Shown here piece by piece: positions 1 through 10,118 of a DNA stretch of 64,000 nucleotides. The notes under the pieces were generated by a model, which was given only the letters and a program-made list of their open reading frames with translations, had not been told where the DNA came from and ran no database searches. The stretch lies in contig BSDZ01000003.1 in the NCBI GenBank assembly GCA_030268105.1, positions 7,216,501 to 7,280,500 of the forward strand. Direction: 5' to 3'. Each line of letters begins with the position of its first letter. Position 1 is the stretch's first letter. Source of the DNA: Volvox africanus. Taxonomy: Eukaryota > Chlorophyta > Chlorophyceae > Chlamydomonadales > Volvocaceae. The position numbers and the translations under genes are program-made.

Positions 1-549
1 AGGTCGTACATGTGTACGGGTATCTATATCTATCTATATGGTATCTATTGAAACGTAACGCAGGAGCAGAGCCATGCCAACCGTAGAGAGCCCAAGGTAA
101 TTTAGAAATATCCAATGTTACAAGCTGTCACGTCCTCTGGCACGTGTCCGCTTCTGTAACAATGGCTATCTCATTGTCGTCGCCGTACAGGACGTGAATT
201 TTAGTTGTACAGCTAGTTCGTCATATCACGGACCCGTTATCATTTGCCTGACTTATGGGCCCTCAAGGATGGGCACGCATTATTCACTACCAGCCAGCAT
301 GTCCGTTGTTCACGACGGAATAGATGCGTTCCCGCACATGCACGGAATATATGTACATACCACGGTTCTGGCTATCATGTGAATAATAGCAATTATGCCT
401 GAGTTACCGTAAAAGGAGTTACTTCAAACGAAAATTGAGTTATTTGTTGTAAATAAGTTTGTTGGGATTTAATTGAGTCCGATGAGGCCTTCTATATCGA
501 TTGATTTATACGGCGGCACAGACTATCTAGCTAGTGGAACGAAGGCAGG
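1..549. other. spacer without recognised gene
   Basis: No credible coding region is visible on either strand. The stretch holds short GATA-like runs near 25-45 and ordinary mixed sequence that leads into the long tetranucleotide repeat. The reading frames here are short and have no recognisable motif. Confidence 0.5.
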
Positions 550-716
<167 letters not shown>

Positions 717-723
717 TAGGATA

Positions 724-1020
724 TGTGTGTGGGATAGGGGGGTACATCACCCGTGGCCACTAACCTGGCACTCCCTACCTTCCCCGGTATTTCGGGGCAC
801 CCTCATCCAGTCTCCCATGCCGACTTCTCCGAAATCAGTGCTTTTCCCAGGTTCAGCACCCACCGCCGGGATCCAGCCGAATCTGCCGAATCAACTTAGG
901 CGTCAACTCCGCTCCTGGTCAGCTCGCAGGTCACTTTAATTGGGGTCGTCACCGTCCATCGACATGGGGGCACCCTGCCCTCAACCCAGGGTCTTTGGCC
1001 CGCTCTCAGTCGGGGTTGAA
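724..1020 (+). repeat. interspersed repeat family 1, copy A
   Basis: About 295 bp that recurs at 27385-27682 in the same orientation with roughly 93% identity by eye. Both copies start around GTGTGTxGGATAGGGGGG and end near GTCGGGGTxGAA. No terminal inverted repeat, poly-A tail or long ORF is visible. It could be a SINE-like or MITE-like unit or a fragment of a larger element; the class is unresolved. Confidence 0.9.
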
Positions 1021-1029
1021 TAGGATAGG

Positions 1030-1130
1030 TTGAATAGGATATATATATATATACTTATTATTATTTATATATATTTATTATTATTTATATATATTATATA
1101 TATAAACCCTATATATATATATATCAAGGA
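1030..1130. repeat. AT dinucleotide-rich tract
   Basis: Imperfect TA/TTA runs (TATATATA, ATTATTTATATA) lie between repeat copy A and the bacterial-like remnants. No coding potential. Confidence 0.85.
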
Positions 1131-1132
1131 AA

Positions 1133-1230
1133 AATACTGAATTATTGGACCGAGTGAATATACTGGAGGAACAATTAAAGCTTTTGAAAGCAAAAAGATT
1201 CGGTAGATAATCAGAAAAGCTAGAGCATAA
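1133..1230 (+). pseudogene. IS66-type transposase N-terminal fragment (bacterial-like)
   Basis: The frame starting at 1133 reads a coiled segment with L-E-E-Q-L-K-L-L, then K-A-K-R-F-G-R, a TAA stop, then S-E-K-L. IS66 transposases carry an N-terminal leucine-rich helix followed by RFGRSSEK. Here the codon expected for the first Ser is TAA instead of TCA, a one-base nonsense change. The fragment is short, AT-rich and isolated, so it is a dead remnant. The codon use is unlike the GC-rich algal exons in this window. The similarity is recalled from the family and was not searched. Confidence 0.55.
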
Positions 1231-1289
1231 TATATACCTATTTACCTACCTATCTATCTATATCACCTGGATCTTCGCTTAGCATATTG

Positions 1290-1367
1290 AAGATATCAGA
1301 TTTTTTAATTTTCCTAGGTTCAGTTAACCCTTTTGACCAACCAGGAGTAGAAATGATCAGAAAATAA
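1290..1367 (+). pseudogene. bacterial-like C-terminal coding scrap (NPFDQPGVE motif)
   Basis: A frame ending at the TAA at 1365-1367 reads N-P-F-D-Q-P-G-V-E followed by five more codons. This motif resembles the C-terminal region of bacterial glucose-6-phosphate isomerases (xxFDQxGVE). Only about 25 codons remain. The assignment is tentative. It is one of several AT-rich scraps in 1130-1770. Confidence 0.3.
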
Positions 1368-1392
1368 AGTCCTGATTTTATTAGTCCTGTGT

Positions 1393-1500
1393 TCTTTTTT
1401 TCCGGCACCCTGAAAATTTTATATTAAATTTCATAATTAACTACCTAAAAACAAATTAGATTTTTTTATTGCTTCTATTATTAAGTCAGTCATGGTAGTT
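1393..1500 (-). pseudogene. two abutting bacterial-style mini-ORFs
   Basis: On the minus strand a frame beginning M-T-D-L-I-I-E-A-I-K-K ends in TAA. An ATG follows two bases later and opens another short frame, M-K-F-N-I-K-F. The TAA-TT-ATG spacing and A/T-rich codons are typical of bacterial operons and unlike the algal genes here. Both frames are too short to name. Confidence 0.25.
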
Positions 1501-1552
1501 TTTTGATTCGCTGTTTGTAGAAAATTTCTAGAAGTATAATGATTAGGTAGGT

Positions 1553-1684
1553 ATTATCCTAGAAGAAGAATTAACTGAAATTAAAAAACGACAAACCAAG
1601 GAGAAAGAGATTAAGTTATTCAATAAAGCTGAGCTGGAAGAAATTCGTGAATTAGCCAAAGGTATAAAGCCTTGGCAGGAATAG
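1553..1684 (+). pseudogene. AT-rich bacterial-like ORF fragment, unidentified
   Basis: An open frame of about 43 codons rich in Lys, Glu and Ile ends K-P-W-Q-E then TAG. The opposite strand across 1620-1769 also reads open (M-L-F-A-A-P-H-F-D-A-T-N-W), so only one of the two can be the former gene. Neither could be named. High AT content and Lys/Ile bias match the neighbouring transposase scrap. Confidence 0.3.
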
Positions 1685-1799
1685 CTTCTACGGCATGTTT
1701 TGATGCATTAAGCTTGGGTATAAAATTTTCCCAGTTTGTGGCATCAAAATGAGGAGCAGCGAAAAGCATGCTATCTATCTACCTATCTATCTATTTAGA

Positions 1800-2210
1800 T
1801 AGTTATCTAGATGTCTACATAGATCTACAAAGAGCTCGTTGCTTGCTCAGTCAAAAATGTTCTCTTGCATTTACATTGTCATACTTATAGATTGCAATGG
1901 ATCGATCTTGCTTGATGAATATGTAGTTATGATGGCATTCGCATGGCTGATGCAAGATAAGGATGGGGTTAGTTGTACGACATAAATGCACTAGAATTGA
2001 AGTAACGGATGACGAGGCAAGACAAGTGAACTTTGCCGCTTGGCTCTTGCTACGTAGAAGTGTTTGTACTTCTTCAACTCAATTGAACAAGAGTTATACT
2101 TACCTAATATATGAAATTTTTTTGATCTTTCCTGAGCTGTTTGCTTACTTGTAAAAAAACGATCAGAGCGTCATCGATACATACATTCGCGAATGAATAT
2201 ATACGAATAG
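1800..2210. other. AT-rich spacer, no recognised gene
   Basis: Mixed AT-rich sequence after the bacterial-like scraps. A 63-codon plus-strand frame at 1963-2154 has no motif and is treated as chance. Confidence 0.4.
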
Positions 2211-2800
2211 CAAGCCAGTCCGTCTGCCGAGCCGTGTGTGAGGCAGGCTTATAGATAGGCAGGTCTGGATTTCAAGCAAGCCGCCGCAGGTAGCCAGCAG
2301 CAGGCAGGATGGACTCGTTGTTGCTGCAGCCCACGGGCGTATGTATAGTACGTACGTGTGTACGTTGTACGAAGTCGGCAGTTAGGACGGTAATACGTTG
2401 TCGGTGACAAGCAAGCTACGTACGTATACTGGGGGACCACGCCCTTGCTTATTACACCCTAGCATACATATACAGCAGCGAGCATGCATGCATGCGTGCA
2501 GGTGGGCAATAAGCAAGCAAGCGAAATCAGCAAAAACCAGGTATATAGCATGGATAGAGACCTACGTTTACTTATGACTTATATCTAAACCTTTAATTAT
2601 CTCCCTTTCTCTCTGTAAATATGATACATGATGACAGTATGTAGTCCCTTGCTTGTTTACTTGCTTGGAATACGTACTCGTGAAAACAAGCTAGCTAGCA
2701 AGCAAGCAAGCAGGGCTCCTCGCGTACTTAATTGATTGATGTATGATGAGCAAGGGTTGCAAATATAATTACTTGCTTATATGCAAGCAAGTTACGTATG
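2210..2800. repeat. degenerate AAGC/GTAC tetranucleotide region
   Basis: Clusters of AAGC/GCTT units recur (for example near 2508-2522, 2690-2712 and 2775-2792), mixed with GTAC and CATG tetramers. It looks like decayed simple-sequence DNA. The same AAGC motif reappears near 5152-5165. No gene was seen. Confidence 0.6.
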
Positions 2801-2821
2801 TATCCGCAGTATGTACGTATG

Positions 2822-2880
2822 AACGGGTGTTACATAGAGGACAGGCACCGGGGGCCCTGACCGGGCTGAACCACAGCAAC
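2822..2880 (+). repeat. GGGTGTTACA element, short copy
   Basis: It begins GGGTGTTACA and continues with GCACCGGGGGCCCTGACCGG and a CCACAGC end. This matches the element at 45335-45406 with an internal deletion of roughly 20 bp. It sits at the 3' end of the Fic pseudogene, where coding similarity stops, so it may have been inserted there. Confidence 0.65.
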
Positions 2881-2884
2881 GTTT

Positions 2885-3780
2885 AAACAGCGTTCCCCGG
2901 CTGCGGTTGGAGAACATCTGGAGCACACGCGTCATGTCCTGCAAGGTGAACCAAGCGCCCTCTGTCATCATGGCGGCCAAATCGCATGACGGCTGAACAT
3001 TCATCTTGAATTGGGCCAAAGTTATCACTTCCAAGTACTCTGCTCGATCAACATATGGTGGGAGCATTGTGACTGGTATTGGAAGCACATACTGCATGGT
3101 GCGGTTTGCCAAAAGGCGGCCTAACGTGCTGTTGCCATTACTGAATGGGTGGATGGTCAAGAAGCGCAGCAAGAGCTGTGTATCCAGGTTGAAGACTCTT
3201 CCACAGTCTTGGTCAGTATCACCAGTTAGTGCCAAACAGAGGAATTGTACTGGTCGATTAAAGATTGCAGCTCGATGGGCACATCATCAGGATGTTGGTG
3301 GTAAAAAGAGCCGTTAGAGGACTTCATCACAACTAGTCCCTTGCAATTAGTACCTCGCTTATGCGCCCTGCATAAGTGTGAAGGCCGCACATGAGGCATC
3401 CGTGCGCCAGCATGCCCTCCTGCTCCATGAACAGGATGACATCTCCCTTGCTGTAAGGGATTTCTGTGTCTGCCCCCAGCTCAGCCATCAGCTCCGCCTT
3501 GCAGCTCTGCTGCTCACACTCTGACTCCAGCAATGGCTCCCAGTTACATCCAAGTCGTTCCCGCAGGTCCTCCTGAAGCCCTGCATGCTGTCGAGTTGTC
3601 ACCTGCTTTATGAGCTTTGCATTTATCTTCGCAGCTTCCTCCGTGTTATCATTTTCAACGTACGGTGAGTGTTAAGCGTCTCGCATTGCCTCACGTTTGG
3701 CTCCTCGGAGATAGTACCGTTGAAGATATCATAGGTTGAGACAGGATCCTGAGTTCCGACGTCTTCATCAGGTTGGCGTC
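2885..3780 (-). pseudogene. Fic-domain protein pseudogene
   Basis: Fic enzymes transfer AMP or other phosphate-containing groups to hydroxyl side chains. Three consecutive minus-strand frames read like one Fic protein. Upstream part 3333-3660 is helical and ends G-R-I-S-E-V-L-I. Middle part 3226-3342 contains H-P-D-D-V-P-I-E-L. Core part about 2890-3235 carries the HPFSNGNSTLGR loop. The joins at about 3335 and 3230 are frameshifts without splice sites, and two more shifts seem to lie upstream (about 3660 and 3740). In the active loop the usual Asp/Glu after HPFx is Asn and the first Arg of GNxR is Thr, so even an intact product would be atypical. Several frameshifts plus a repeat at the 3' end argue for a dead copy. 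A real gene with unrecognised tiny introns cannot be excluded. Confidence 0.6.
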
Positions 3781-4019
3781 CAATATGTAGTATTCGCTGA
3801 GGACTTCGATAACAAAAGGATCAAGTGCAGCTTGGCGTCTCTCTTGACGTATTCGTGGCATCTACGTGGTAGTAGGAAGGTTCGGACGGCGGCAAGAAGG
3901 GCTCTGCGTCGGGGAATGCCATAAATAAATAAATGCCATCTGCCATATGCCAAGGGGAAGTCTGGCTTCGGGCTCGGTTGGATCCTAACACCGGCAGCAA
4001 AGTCCGTGTCAGTGCATGC

Positions 4020-4375
4020 CAATATAGCCGCCGCATCAGCACCCATGCCGCCTGCCAGGGCGGCCAGGGCGAGGGCTGCACCGGTTAAGTACCTCGGCGT
4101 CGTAATATTTGATGTGGCGATGAACTTTACAGAACTTTGAGGCCGCAGGCAAGTGGGACATACAAAGCTAGAATGATACCTAATGTTACATCAGTTTCAT
4201 TTTGAACAACGCGCCATTTTGGGATGGACACCATTTACGAATTTGATAAGGTACCATCCCTGCAAGCCCCTGGCATGGTGCCAGAATAACCCCTTAAACA
4301 GCAGGGGAGCGATCGACCAACAGGCGGCTGACAAGATTCATACGGCGTGGCTTATGGGCGCCGAAATGCGCTAGG
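4020..4375 (+). pseudogene. possible non-LTR reverse transcriptase scrap
   Basis: Plus-strand codons ending at the stop near 4137 read K-Y-L-G-V-V-I-F-D then M-N-F-T. This resembles the KYLGVxxD...LNF block that closes the reverse transcriptase domain of LINE-type elements. The frame is stopped soon after. The next open stretch (4183-4374) has no recognisable motif. It is at best a decayed retroelement fragment. Confidence 0.3.
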
Positions 4376-4399
4376 TACTAGGTGTGCTGAAGCATAGGC

Positions 4400-7300
4400 A
4401 CCCTAACGCCTACATACCGCCTGCCGCCTTCCACTCTCAACCTCTGCCCCATTTTTATAACTCGCACCGCAGCACCCTGCATGTGGTGATCCTGACGGGT
4501 CCCTTCACTGGCGCTGTTTCTGACCCTCGTCACCAGCAACGAACCAACTGCAATCACCACGCAGTAGGCAGCACCTGCACGCCGTACCGGTCATGTCTCA
4601 GCTGTTTGCGCTTCATAATATCTCCTGAACGCCGCTGTCTCCTGGAGTCGGCGTGTTCTATTACCACGGCAGCCGCCGGATGCGTGTCGGTGCGCTGCCG
4701 TCCGGGATTTACCTTTGCCCTCCGGGATCTGGACCCCCTGGGAGGTAGGCGCGCCGTCAAGTCCGGGAGTGCAGTCAATGCCTAAAGAGGGCATCACGTG
4801 CTGCTGCACGGTTTGCTATTTCGCAAAATATCAAACTCGAAATAACTTTCATGACTGCCAGGTGCCAGATGGTGATGAGCTCGCACGGCACCTCGTCGCT
4901 GTTCCCCTTCGCTGGTAGAGCCATAGAGAGAAATGTAGTGCAGTTATGGGTTTATTGATCGTGATGAAGCACTAGCACTGTGCTGATGAGTCTGTAGTGC
5001 GTGTGGGGTGCTAGGTGATAGGTGATAGGAGGACGGACGGACGGACGGAACACATACGGGGGCTGCAAGGCCCTCTTTATGGGTTTCATAGCAATTACGT
5101 TTGCGACTAATTAGCCAATCAAATCTCGGTCATTAATTCCAGACTTAATTTTAAGCAAGCAAGCCGGGAGGCCATATGATTATTGATGCTATGAAAGGTC
5201 GTGTGCGCGCTATACCTGCTGTCGGACCACATTGCGGTTTTCGGAATGTGCGCCCCTTTTGTGACCTGGCGTGAAATCGCCCATCCTTCGATACAGCGGC
5301 GGAGCCCGCAGAGGAATGGTTGGCAGCAGAGTTAGTTCCTTAGTAGCAGCAGCATTACCATCAGCTTCCCGTTCAACATCAAGGGCGTAACGGAGGCTGG
5401 GCCGATTTCTGTGCGCGGAATATTCTGTTGGAGCGTAGAGGCCTCATTCCGCAGGTACTATTGTCGTAGGTATTTCTGGACGCTAAGACATTTGCTCTTG
5501 CTGACACTTGGGAATGAGGATTCCTGAAGGGTGCGAGGTCGTTTCCCCTGGCCGAGCTACCTAAGGTTTTTGAACAGCTATAGACAGAATACTGGCGTGT
5601 GACCTTGTACTTGAATCCCATTTTACGGGTTGCAGCAGCTGTTGTATACTAGTTTGGAATTATAAAGTGGGATAGGGATGGAGCTCAGAAACGGGCGGGG
5701 GCGGCAATAAGAGGTCCTTTCGGCCAAAACATCTAAAAGAATTTATGTAAAGGTGGAAAGTGGAGGCAGCACGCCGGGGACCAGGCATCAGGCGTGGGTA
5801 TGTCTGTTTCCCAATAGGTGTGCAGCTAGAAGTTGCTGAGGATGAAGGTTAAAGGGCGACATAGAGCTGGATGCATGACGTGCACGCCGTGATTTGGGTC
5901 AGGCATTTCTTTCACTGCCGACTTCACTACTTCCTTAGGAAGCAGATTTTCAGTCACCCCACCCTAGTCATTGTCCATGCGACGCATATGCAATTTCTAC
6001 ATCTCGGCATAGTCACAAATCCCCAGTGCAGCGACGACGGTGACCAGCGGGCGGGATGGCATCGAGCAAGGCCGCTAACGGTTATGGAGAAGTACGAAAA
6101 TGCAACATCCCTAATGGTAACGTTAGGTTTGAGTTTGCGGGATGTACACAGGGTGCACTAGCGCTTCATGTGTGCCTGGGTGCGAGTTCCCCCATTACAA
6201 TCCTCCACACGCTGCAGCGAACGCCCTCGAGCACCCCCGACACCCAGTAGGTAGGGCAGGTTGCGCCTTGCACCCGACGAATGTGGTCTTTTGTTTTCCC
6301 GGAACTACCGCCCACTTTTCTAATCTGGCGGCGGGTTTTAACAAGGACGCAGCGCCAGCCCGGGCATCCATGGTAGTAAGGGGGCTTCGAGTCTTTCCTG
6401 AGGAGGTCATGGACGAGATGAAAATCAAATGCATGTCTTTTCCAATAAACCCTACTTCCTGAAGGTAGATGCCACCCTTACCGCGGCCATCCCCAATTTT
6501 TTTTCTGGGAACGCCGCCAGCTTTGTGATGTCTTTGGGTTGGCTACCAATCAGGACACGGCGGTGCATGCATCTCCCCAAGCCAAGCTAGAATTTTCTTG
6601 TGAAACGCTTAAGGAAAGTTGAGCATAGATTGGTAGATGTACGTATTATTCACATATTTTACCTTGAATGGGACCGGAATGAGGAACACCGTAGGGTCCA
6701 ATTGAAACGGTGTTTGGCAAGTGGCACTCACTTGTTGTAAATAGCAATGGAACCAAATTCCAAAATAGGAGCGCATAGCTTATATATAAGTCAATACGTC
6801 AGCCTATATGCTATTTTAAAGCACGGATGCCCGGCGTAATTTGGCGTATTCCTTTGGTTGGCACTAATTACAGTACTCGGTGTGAAGCTGCCCGTCATAG
6901 TTGCATTTGGCCATCTCCCGCACAGATGCCAGGGTACGCCGTACAATAAAGTCGTTTCTTTTCTATGCGGCGGTAAAGTGATCATATGCTGCACGAGCAA
7001 TCAGATTGCTAGGGGTTGCTCCCTTCGTGTCACCTGTCCACACGCACAGTGTTCTCCCCCGCCCCCCCGCGTATCTCCCCAGGGGCTCATTTCAGGACGT
7101 TCTGGAATTATTCGGAGTGTTATGTTCAGCATCCATATATGGTCTTGATTAATCCTTCAGGATCGATGTTATGTATAGAGCCTCGTGGTTTCAGAGGAAC
7201 GCTTCCAAAGGGCACTCGACGTCTCGAATACGGTATTTTGCATATGCTGCTCATCACGACAGCATGAGAGCGATATCACGAGTTTAACCGTGCGTTACCA

Positions 7301-7440
7301 AAACAGGCGGAGGGATACGCTCGCCTTCTGTAATAATGTCGCCCCAATCATTCCGCTGAGCCCTCCATCGGCTGGACGAGAGCCCCACACCTTCACAAGC
7401 TTCACCCCGTCACGGGAATCAAGATATGCCACGCTAAGTT
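4400..7440. other. gene-poor spacer
   Basis: No gene is supported. Frames of 80-130 codons exist on both strands (for example 4384-4785 and 6142-6462 plus), but they overlap each other, lack motifs and have no matching splice context. A short (ACGG)n run lies at 5034-5048 and AAGC units at 5152-5165. The part from 5870 to 6460 contains several adjacent plus-strand frames that could be a decayed coding element, but nothing in them could be named. Confidence 0.4.
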
Positions 7441-8415
7441 ACCACTTCACACATCAGGCTCCTGCCGATTTAGCTGGCCAGCCCCGCTCCGTTTCCATTT
7501 TCCCGTGCGTACATTCAAATAGTCATGAGAATGTCCCTTCGAAGTCGCTGTGTGCGCAGTTCTTTGCCGTAACGCAACTCCTTTCTCACTGTTGTTGAGT
7601 TGGTACTCCTTGCAGTGCTCCTTGCAGCCCGTCTCGCATTCTCGATCACTACACCCCGCCGTCGCCACCGCCGCTGACACTGTCGCTGCCGCAGCCACCT
7701 GGCTCTGTCCCAAACTACAACACACGCACACACATTTGTAAGCAAACATGCAGCAATCGCACCACCGCATCGCATGTATACCTCGGCATTCATTACCTTG
7801 CGTTGAGCGCACGCCTCCGGAATCGTAAGAGCTACGGGGCCTATGTCCTCCGGGACAAGGAAAGGAGGGGCAGAGACCCCGGCGAGCCAGGGAGGGAAAC
7901 CGCCGGGGTGCCCCTTTGAAGTACAACGAAACAATTCTTCCAGCCGGGCTAAGGTGCCCAGAGCCTCCCCTACCCCCGATTTTACAAACCATGCACGGCT
8001 GCACGCGTCCCTAATCACTGCCACTATTCGCGTCACTGCTGGAAGATCATTGATGCGGGGGGGGGGTTCTCTGTAGCCTTGCCTCATGCAGCTGATGGTC
8101 TGTCGGGCGTGCTTGCGTGTAGATTGGCGTAAGCCCCGGGTGGTCAATTAGCTTTAAGAGGGACCCGCCCACTGCAGGGATGAGATGGTCTTGCAGTGGG
8201 TGCTTCCCTCATCCTCTTCGCCTAAAACCTTCTCGCATCCTACCTTCAGCCGATCGGTCACGCCACCAAAGGCGCGGCCCCCATGCACACTACTCCTTGG
8301 GGCGCTAAGACCCTTTCCTTCACCTCTTCTTCATGCCCTCCAGTTTTTCTTCAGCATTCAAGCAAGGTTGAACACGATGAAAGGTTCTTTCTTCATTAGA
8401 GAGGCCGCAGCCTTC
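7440..8415. other. probable 3' flank of the nucleotidyltransferase-fusion gene
   Basis: No separate gene is convincing. Overlapping minus-strand frames at 7447-8147 read Ala/Arg-rich sequence without motifs. A TGTAA pentamer on the minus strand at 7986-7982, about 430 nt past the stop at 8416, is a candidate polyadenylation signal if the host uses the Chlamydomonas-type signal. That pentamer is common by chance. Confidence 0.35.
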
Positions 8416-10118
8416 CTAAAAGTCGTCCAGGGTTTTGTGCACGTTGGACTTGGTGACTGCCGTTACAAGGCCCGCGCTCTTTGGCGCGGAAACCGGAAAG
8501 GACTTGGTGAAGTGCTGGGAGGCGGCGGTGTAGGTAAGCGGCATGTCCACCTGCACTGGCGTCTTAATCCCATACGTGTTGTTAGAGGTGGTAAACACGG
8601 GGTGCTGTTCCTTAGCGTTATGTCGCCGCGTGGTGGCGTCTGCAAAGCGAATCGGCAGGGAGCTTCCCGCCTTTACACCGCCGCCGCTGTGACCTGTGCC
8701 GCCGGACCCACCTAGCAGGACAGATGCGCCCGTAATGCCCCTCCCCGCCATCGCAGCCAAGTCATGGTGCCGATCGCCACGCAACCAGCTGTCATAAAAT
8801 TCCCCGTATAGCTTCCGCAGCTCAGGGTCTACGCACGGCTCCGGTGGCCGCGCCGCTTTGCGCTCCGCCAGCAGCCGCACACCACCCGCCATTGAGCCGC
8901 CAGCGGTCGTACGTGCTTCGTGCAGATCGTGCAGCTTGCGAGCAGCTTCCAACGCCCGGGCGGCGTCTCCCTTGTAGCCAGCCTTCTCCTTGGCGTAGAA
9001 GGCGTAAAAATTGGAGGTAAGGGTGACGTGGTACAGATTAGATAGACGGAAGAAGCAGTCAAGTGGCATTGCGAACATGGGCGGGTGCGCGATGTTGCCC
9101 GGCTCCAGCGCCGAAACCAAATCACCAAGCGTCGGTGATTCCGACGTGCCTGCCGCTGCCGCAGCTGCGACACGCTCCAGGGCCTCCGGCCGCAGCACTG
9201 CAACAGGCGCCAACACCGCCGTCAATGCTGCACCGTCTGCGATGCCCGCTGCTGCCGCGTCCAAACCCGCCACGCGCTGCGATGACGTCTCTGCTGCTGT
9301 TGTCGGCTCCTCCAGTCTCACAACCGCCTCGCCCCCCAGCGCCATGCCGTCAGGCGCAGCCATGTACAATAGCGTGTCCTTCGCACGCATAATTGCGTGC
9401 TCCACAGCACGCGCGACGGTGAAGCCGGGGCCGCACAGAGTGTCAGCCTGCGCGATGAGCAGACTACCGCCAGCTACTGCTGGCGGTGCTGCCGCGAGGA
9501 ATGTGGCAACATCAGCAGCTATGCCTAAGCTATCGTCTGCGCCATTGCTCAGGACGTTATCCAGTGGGAAGCCGCCGGCGGAGAGCCGTTCGTCTGCGGC
9601 CCATGCGCGCACTTCGGAAATGTTGTTTTCGTTGCACAAAATGAAAACCTGGTGGAATGAGAGGTAGGGATGATTGCGGGCCAGGATTTGAGGGGGGTTA
9701 GACAGCGTGGAAAAACGTAGATATGGATGGAAGCCGCAGGTGAAGCACAATATTGGGTCCGAGGTATTGGGGATCTGGGAGAGTCGTGATGCGTAAGGTG
9801 TGACACTTTAAAGTTGCAATGGTGATTTGAAGGTCTTTCTTGGGCGATGGCGATGACGATGGGCGGCAGTGATGGTAATCCGGAAGTAAAACGACGAGAA
9901 GTGATTATCGTAAGTTGAAGGTGAGGGTTGATAAACCTACATTACCCACTGCCACTTAGTGCAGAACCATCAGGACCGACGTACCTTTTCCTGCAATGGT
10001 GATAATCGTCCGCACTGCGTGATGGCCGCAAGCCAATGGTTGAGCACGGGTTGGCCGTTAACACCCAGCAGGACTTTCGGGACGCCGTCCACACCTCCGA
10101 TGAGGTATGTGTACTCAT
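8416..10118 (-). CDS. nucleotidyltransferase-like domain fused to a Pierce1/2-like (DUF4490) tail, 5' incomplete
   Basis: Two exons are supported: 10118-9985 and 9648-8416 (stop TAG), joined in phase 0 by GT-AG sites, giving 455 aa. The first reads G-V-P-K-V-L-L and P-V-L-N-H-W-L. The second opens V-F-I-L-C-N-E-N and then has a D-x-L-G-x-x-A-D-V block and L-L-I-A-Q-A-D-T-L. These follow the order of blocks in sugar-phosphate nucleotidyltransferases, but the Gly-rich AAGxGTRL start is not seen, so an upstream exon is missing. An Ala-rich middle follows. The last 60 residues contain T-S-N-N-T-Y-G and V-D-M-P, which resemble the tail of Pierce1/Pierce2 microtubule inner proteins of ciliary doublets. 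The aspartate normally used for metal binding in IAGD is present as A-Q-A-D, so activity is uncertain. No matching first exon was found in 10119-11000. Confidence 0.7.

Noticed and set aside
9011..9667. 218-codon plus-strand frame antisense to the nucleotidyltransferase fusion
   Set aside because: Mirror of a GC-rich Ala-coding exon; no motif, while the minus strand has domain signatures and splice sites.
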